A stretch of DNA of 7,179 nucleotides from Aquificaceae bacterium (GTDB taxonomy: Bacteria > Aquificota > Aquificia > Aquificales > Aquificaceae). Made by a program: the position numbers and the translations under genes. Each line of letters starts with the position of its first letter. The first letter of the stretch is position 1. The notes beneath the pieces were generated by a model. The model saw only the letters and a program-made list of their open reading frames with translations, was not told where the DNA came from and ran no database searches. The DNA is taken from the NCBI GenBank assembly GCA_026983685.1, contig JALSTO010000315.1:1-7179 (forward strand), read 5' to 3'. Below are positions 5,800 to 7,179 of this stretch, piece by piece.

Positions 5800-7097
5800 G
5801 CATTGTGGTGCTCGGGCTCGGCAGGTACGTGGAGGAGATCACGGAGATCGTAGCAGGCTTTTCCGACGTTATAGTTGTTGAAAGAGAGGGAGAGAAGCTC
5901 AGGAGCTTCCTTGAGAAGGAGAAGGGTATAGATAATCTGAGAGTTGTCCCGGGGAGTGCCACAGACCTTGAGCTCTGGAAGGAAAAGATAGACCTTAGCT
6001 CCGTTGAAGCTGTCATCTCCTTTCTTGATAGCGAAACTACCCTGACAATAGCCAAGGTTCTGAGAAAAGCCTTCCGCTTTAAGGAGAGCATAATATTCGT
6101 GGCAAAGGAGAGACCCGAGAGCAAAGAGTTCAGGGAGCTCTCCATAGAGCTCGTTTCCGTTCCAGACCTTCTCGGTGCTGTTCTCAAGAACCTACTCAGG
6201 AGCAAGGGGATTGTAAGATACCCCGTCGGGATAGGTATGGGAAGGGGTGAGGTAGCCGAGGTGCTGATAACGAGGAGTTCGCCTGCCGTTTTCCTCAGGC
6301 TGAGCGACCTGAGGATGAGGGGCGTAAGGGTAGCTCTCATATACCGGGAGGATAGGGTCATCCTTCCCCGAACGGACCTGAGGCTCCAGCCGGGCGATAG
6401 GCTTCTCGTAGTCGGTGAGCCCTCCAGAATTGAGCTCTTCCTGAACATGGTTATAAGGGGTGAGCCCAACTTCCCTTTGAAGTGGGGTCCTAAGGGTATA
6501 TCCTGCAATGTTAAGGGTGAGGAGGTTGATTACGTGAAGGAGAAGCTCAAGGTGAGGGAGTGGGTTGAGGAAAAGTGCGCTGAGGAACTTCCCCAGGAGG
6601 ATGCGGGGATAGTGCTCCTTGATGGGAAAAATCCGAACGTTGACCTCGCTTTCAGTGGTCTGAGGGTTCCCTCTCTCCTCCTGAGGGGAAGCTTTCCCTA
6701 CGAAAATATCCTCGTTTCCGCTAACACAGAAGCTCTGAGCTTTCTTCTTGCCAACGTCGTTGATTTTGCGAGGCTCTTCGGAAGCAGGCTCTTTATCCTC
6801 TTCGTCACAAGCATTGAGAAGATGATGACAAAGGAGGAGAAAGAGATCCTTGAGAGTCTGAAGTCCTTTGTTGAAAGGACCTCCGACGCGGTGGGCTTGG
6901 AGGTGAAGCTGATAAGGAAGGAGGGTAACCCTGTCAGGGAGACCCTCAAGCTCCTTGAGGGAAAGTTCAACCTTCTGGCTGTTGGCTACACCCCGGGCAG
7001 AAGGAGCAGGTTCTGGAGCCCCTATGTCCCCCACCTGCTCGCAAGAAAGGCTGAGCTGACCACGCTCCTCGTGCCGGAGGTAATCCTTGAGCGCTGA
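5796..7097 (+). CDS. RCK (TrkA-N/TrkA-C) protein fused to a USP-like domain
   Basis: Probable cytoplasmic regulator of a cation transporter, 433 residues. Residues 1-130 form a TrkA-N Rossmann fold: VVLGLGRYVEE (4-14), acidic Glu29 after the second strand, and GSATD (53-57) where GDATD is common. The third glycine of GxGxxG is Val12, so nucleotide binding may be altered. Residues 138-218 match TrkA-C/RCK-C with the typical PRTDLRLQPGDRLLVVGE (191-208). A region (225-300) I cannot assign follows. Residues 301-430 resemble a universal stress protein domain: it opens with YENILVSAN, and its end VGYTPGRRSRFWSPYVPHLL (396-415) resembles the G-x2-G-x9-S loop that binds ATP. The gene is coupled by ATGA to the ATPase and overlaps the antiporter start by 11 bp, so it is very likely that antiporter's regulatory subunit. 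Domain assignment is good; the USP part is less certain. Confidence 0.85.
   Translation: MSIVVLGLGRYVEEITEIVAGFSDVIVVEREGEKLRSFLEKEKGIDNLRVVPGSATDLELWKEKIDLSSVEAVISFLDSETTLTIAKVLRKAFRFKESIIFVAKERPESKEFRELSIELVSVPDLLGAVLKNLLRSKGIVRYPVGIGMGRGEVAEVLITRSSPAVFLRLSDLRMRGVRVALIYREDRVILPRTDLRLQPGDRLLVVGEPSRIELFLNMVIRGEPNFPLKWGPKGISCNVKGEEVDYVKEKLKVREWVEEKCAEELPQEDAGIVLLDGKNPNVDLAFSGLRVPSLLLRGSFPYENILVSANTEALSFLLANVVDFARLFGSRLFILFVTSIEKMMTKEEKEILESLKSFVERTSDAVGLEVKLIRKEGNPVRETLKLLEGKFNLLAVGYTPGRRSRFWSPYVPHLLARKAELTTLLVPEVILER
7076..7081 (+). promoter_or_regulatory. Shine-Dalgarno site deciding the TTG start at 7087
   Basis: GGAGGT in the end of the RCK-USP gene, 5 nt before the TTG at 7087. It is the main reason to choose this non-ATG start for the following membrane protein. 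Confidence 0.7.
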
Positions 7098-7179
7098 GCT
7101 CCTTCTCCTTACGGTTTTCGCCGGTGCCTTCCTATCTCCCCTATTTGCAAGGCTCTTGAACATGCCCGTCCCCGTTGGG
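7087..7179 (+). CDS. Probable Kef/CPA2-type cation:proton antiporter, N-terminal fragment
   Basis: Only the first 31 codons are inside the window, and the frame is open to the edge. From the TTG start the product reads as a hydrophobic helix followed by a short Arg turn and a proline-rich step: LLLLTVFAGAFLSP, then FARLLNMPVPVG. This is the typical first transmembrane segment of CPA2 monovalent cation:proton antiporters (KefB/KefC, NapA type), where the first helix ends in an Arg-bearing turn and the P-V-P-x-G step leads into the second helix. The start is supported by GGAGGT at good spacing, and an 11 bp overlap with the RCK-USP gene implies coupled translation. Together they would form a transporter with its RCK regulator. 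The family call rests on a short stretch; another polytopic transporter cannot be excluded. Confidence 0.65.
   Translation, partial: MSAELLLLTVFAGAFLSPLFARLLNMPVPVG

Noticed and set aside
5702..6508. 268-codon open frame on the - strand across the ATPase/RCK junction
   Set aside because: Very Ser/Leu/Arg-rich product typical of the antisense of Glu/Arg/Lys-rich genes; no motif, and it spans two supported + strand genes.
6192..7163. 323-codon open frame on the - strand opposite the RCK-USP gene
   Set aside because: It has no recognisable domain, lies wholly antisense to a well-supported gene with clear motifs, and reads as an arbitrary Pro/Arg/Leu-rich product.

Overview
The window looks like chromosomal DNA of a thermophilic bacterium of the Aquificales (Aquifex, Hydrogenobacter, Thermocrinis or Hydrogenivirga type). 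The visible TyrA and AroA proteins resemble Aquifex aeolicus sequences as I remember them. Arginine is mostly AGG/AGA, isoleucine is often ATA, and proteins are rich in Lys/Glu/Arg. Genes are packed with 4-11 bp overlaps or very short gaps. By eye the DNA is about half GC with no obvious composition change, and I see no mobile element, CRISPR array, tRNA or rRNA. The genus is inference.

Left part (1-1941, + strand): the C-terminal two thirds of prephenate dehydrogenase (tyrA) is coupled by an ATGA overlap to a complete EPSP synthase (aroA). This is an ordinary aromatic amino acid operon. A DUF763 gene on the opposite strand (1918-2994) converges on aroA with a 24 bp overlap. It has unknown function and a helix-hairpin-helix motif.

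Right part (3026-7179, + strand): six genes run the same way from a 31 bp divergent gap. They encode a DedA/YqaA-type membrane protein, a small heptad-repeat coiled-coil protein, an HD-GYP protein with a divergent GGDEI-type domain behind it, and an ArsA/Get3-like ATPase with no cysteine. The last two are an RCK (TrkA-N/TrkA-C) protein with a C-terminal USP-like domain and the first 31 codons of a probable Kef/CPA2-type cation:proton antiporter. The last three are tightly coupled (4 bp and 11 bp overlaps). This suggests that the RCK-USP protein is the cytoplasmic regulatory subunit of the antiporter and that the ATPase is expressed with them. An ion homeostasis and signalling operon is inference.

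Two patterns recur. The genes starting at 3026, 3539, 3780 and 4879 have no convincing Shine-Dalgarno sequence and mostly sit just behind AT-rich elements. The genes at 631, 5796 and 7087 have clear GGAGG sites. Two short perfect palindromes lie in the gaps before the DedA gene and before the HD-GYP gene. I do not see a clearly new defence or mobile system. The best leads are the HD-GYP/GGDEI fusion, the cysteine-free ArsA-like ATPase coupled to an RCK-USP/antiporter pair, and the DUF763 protein.
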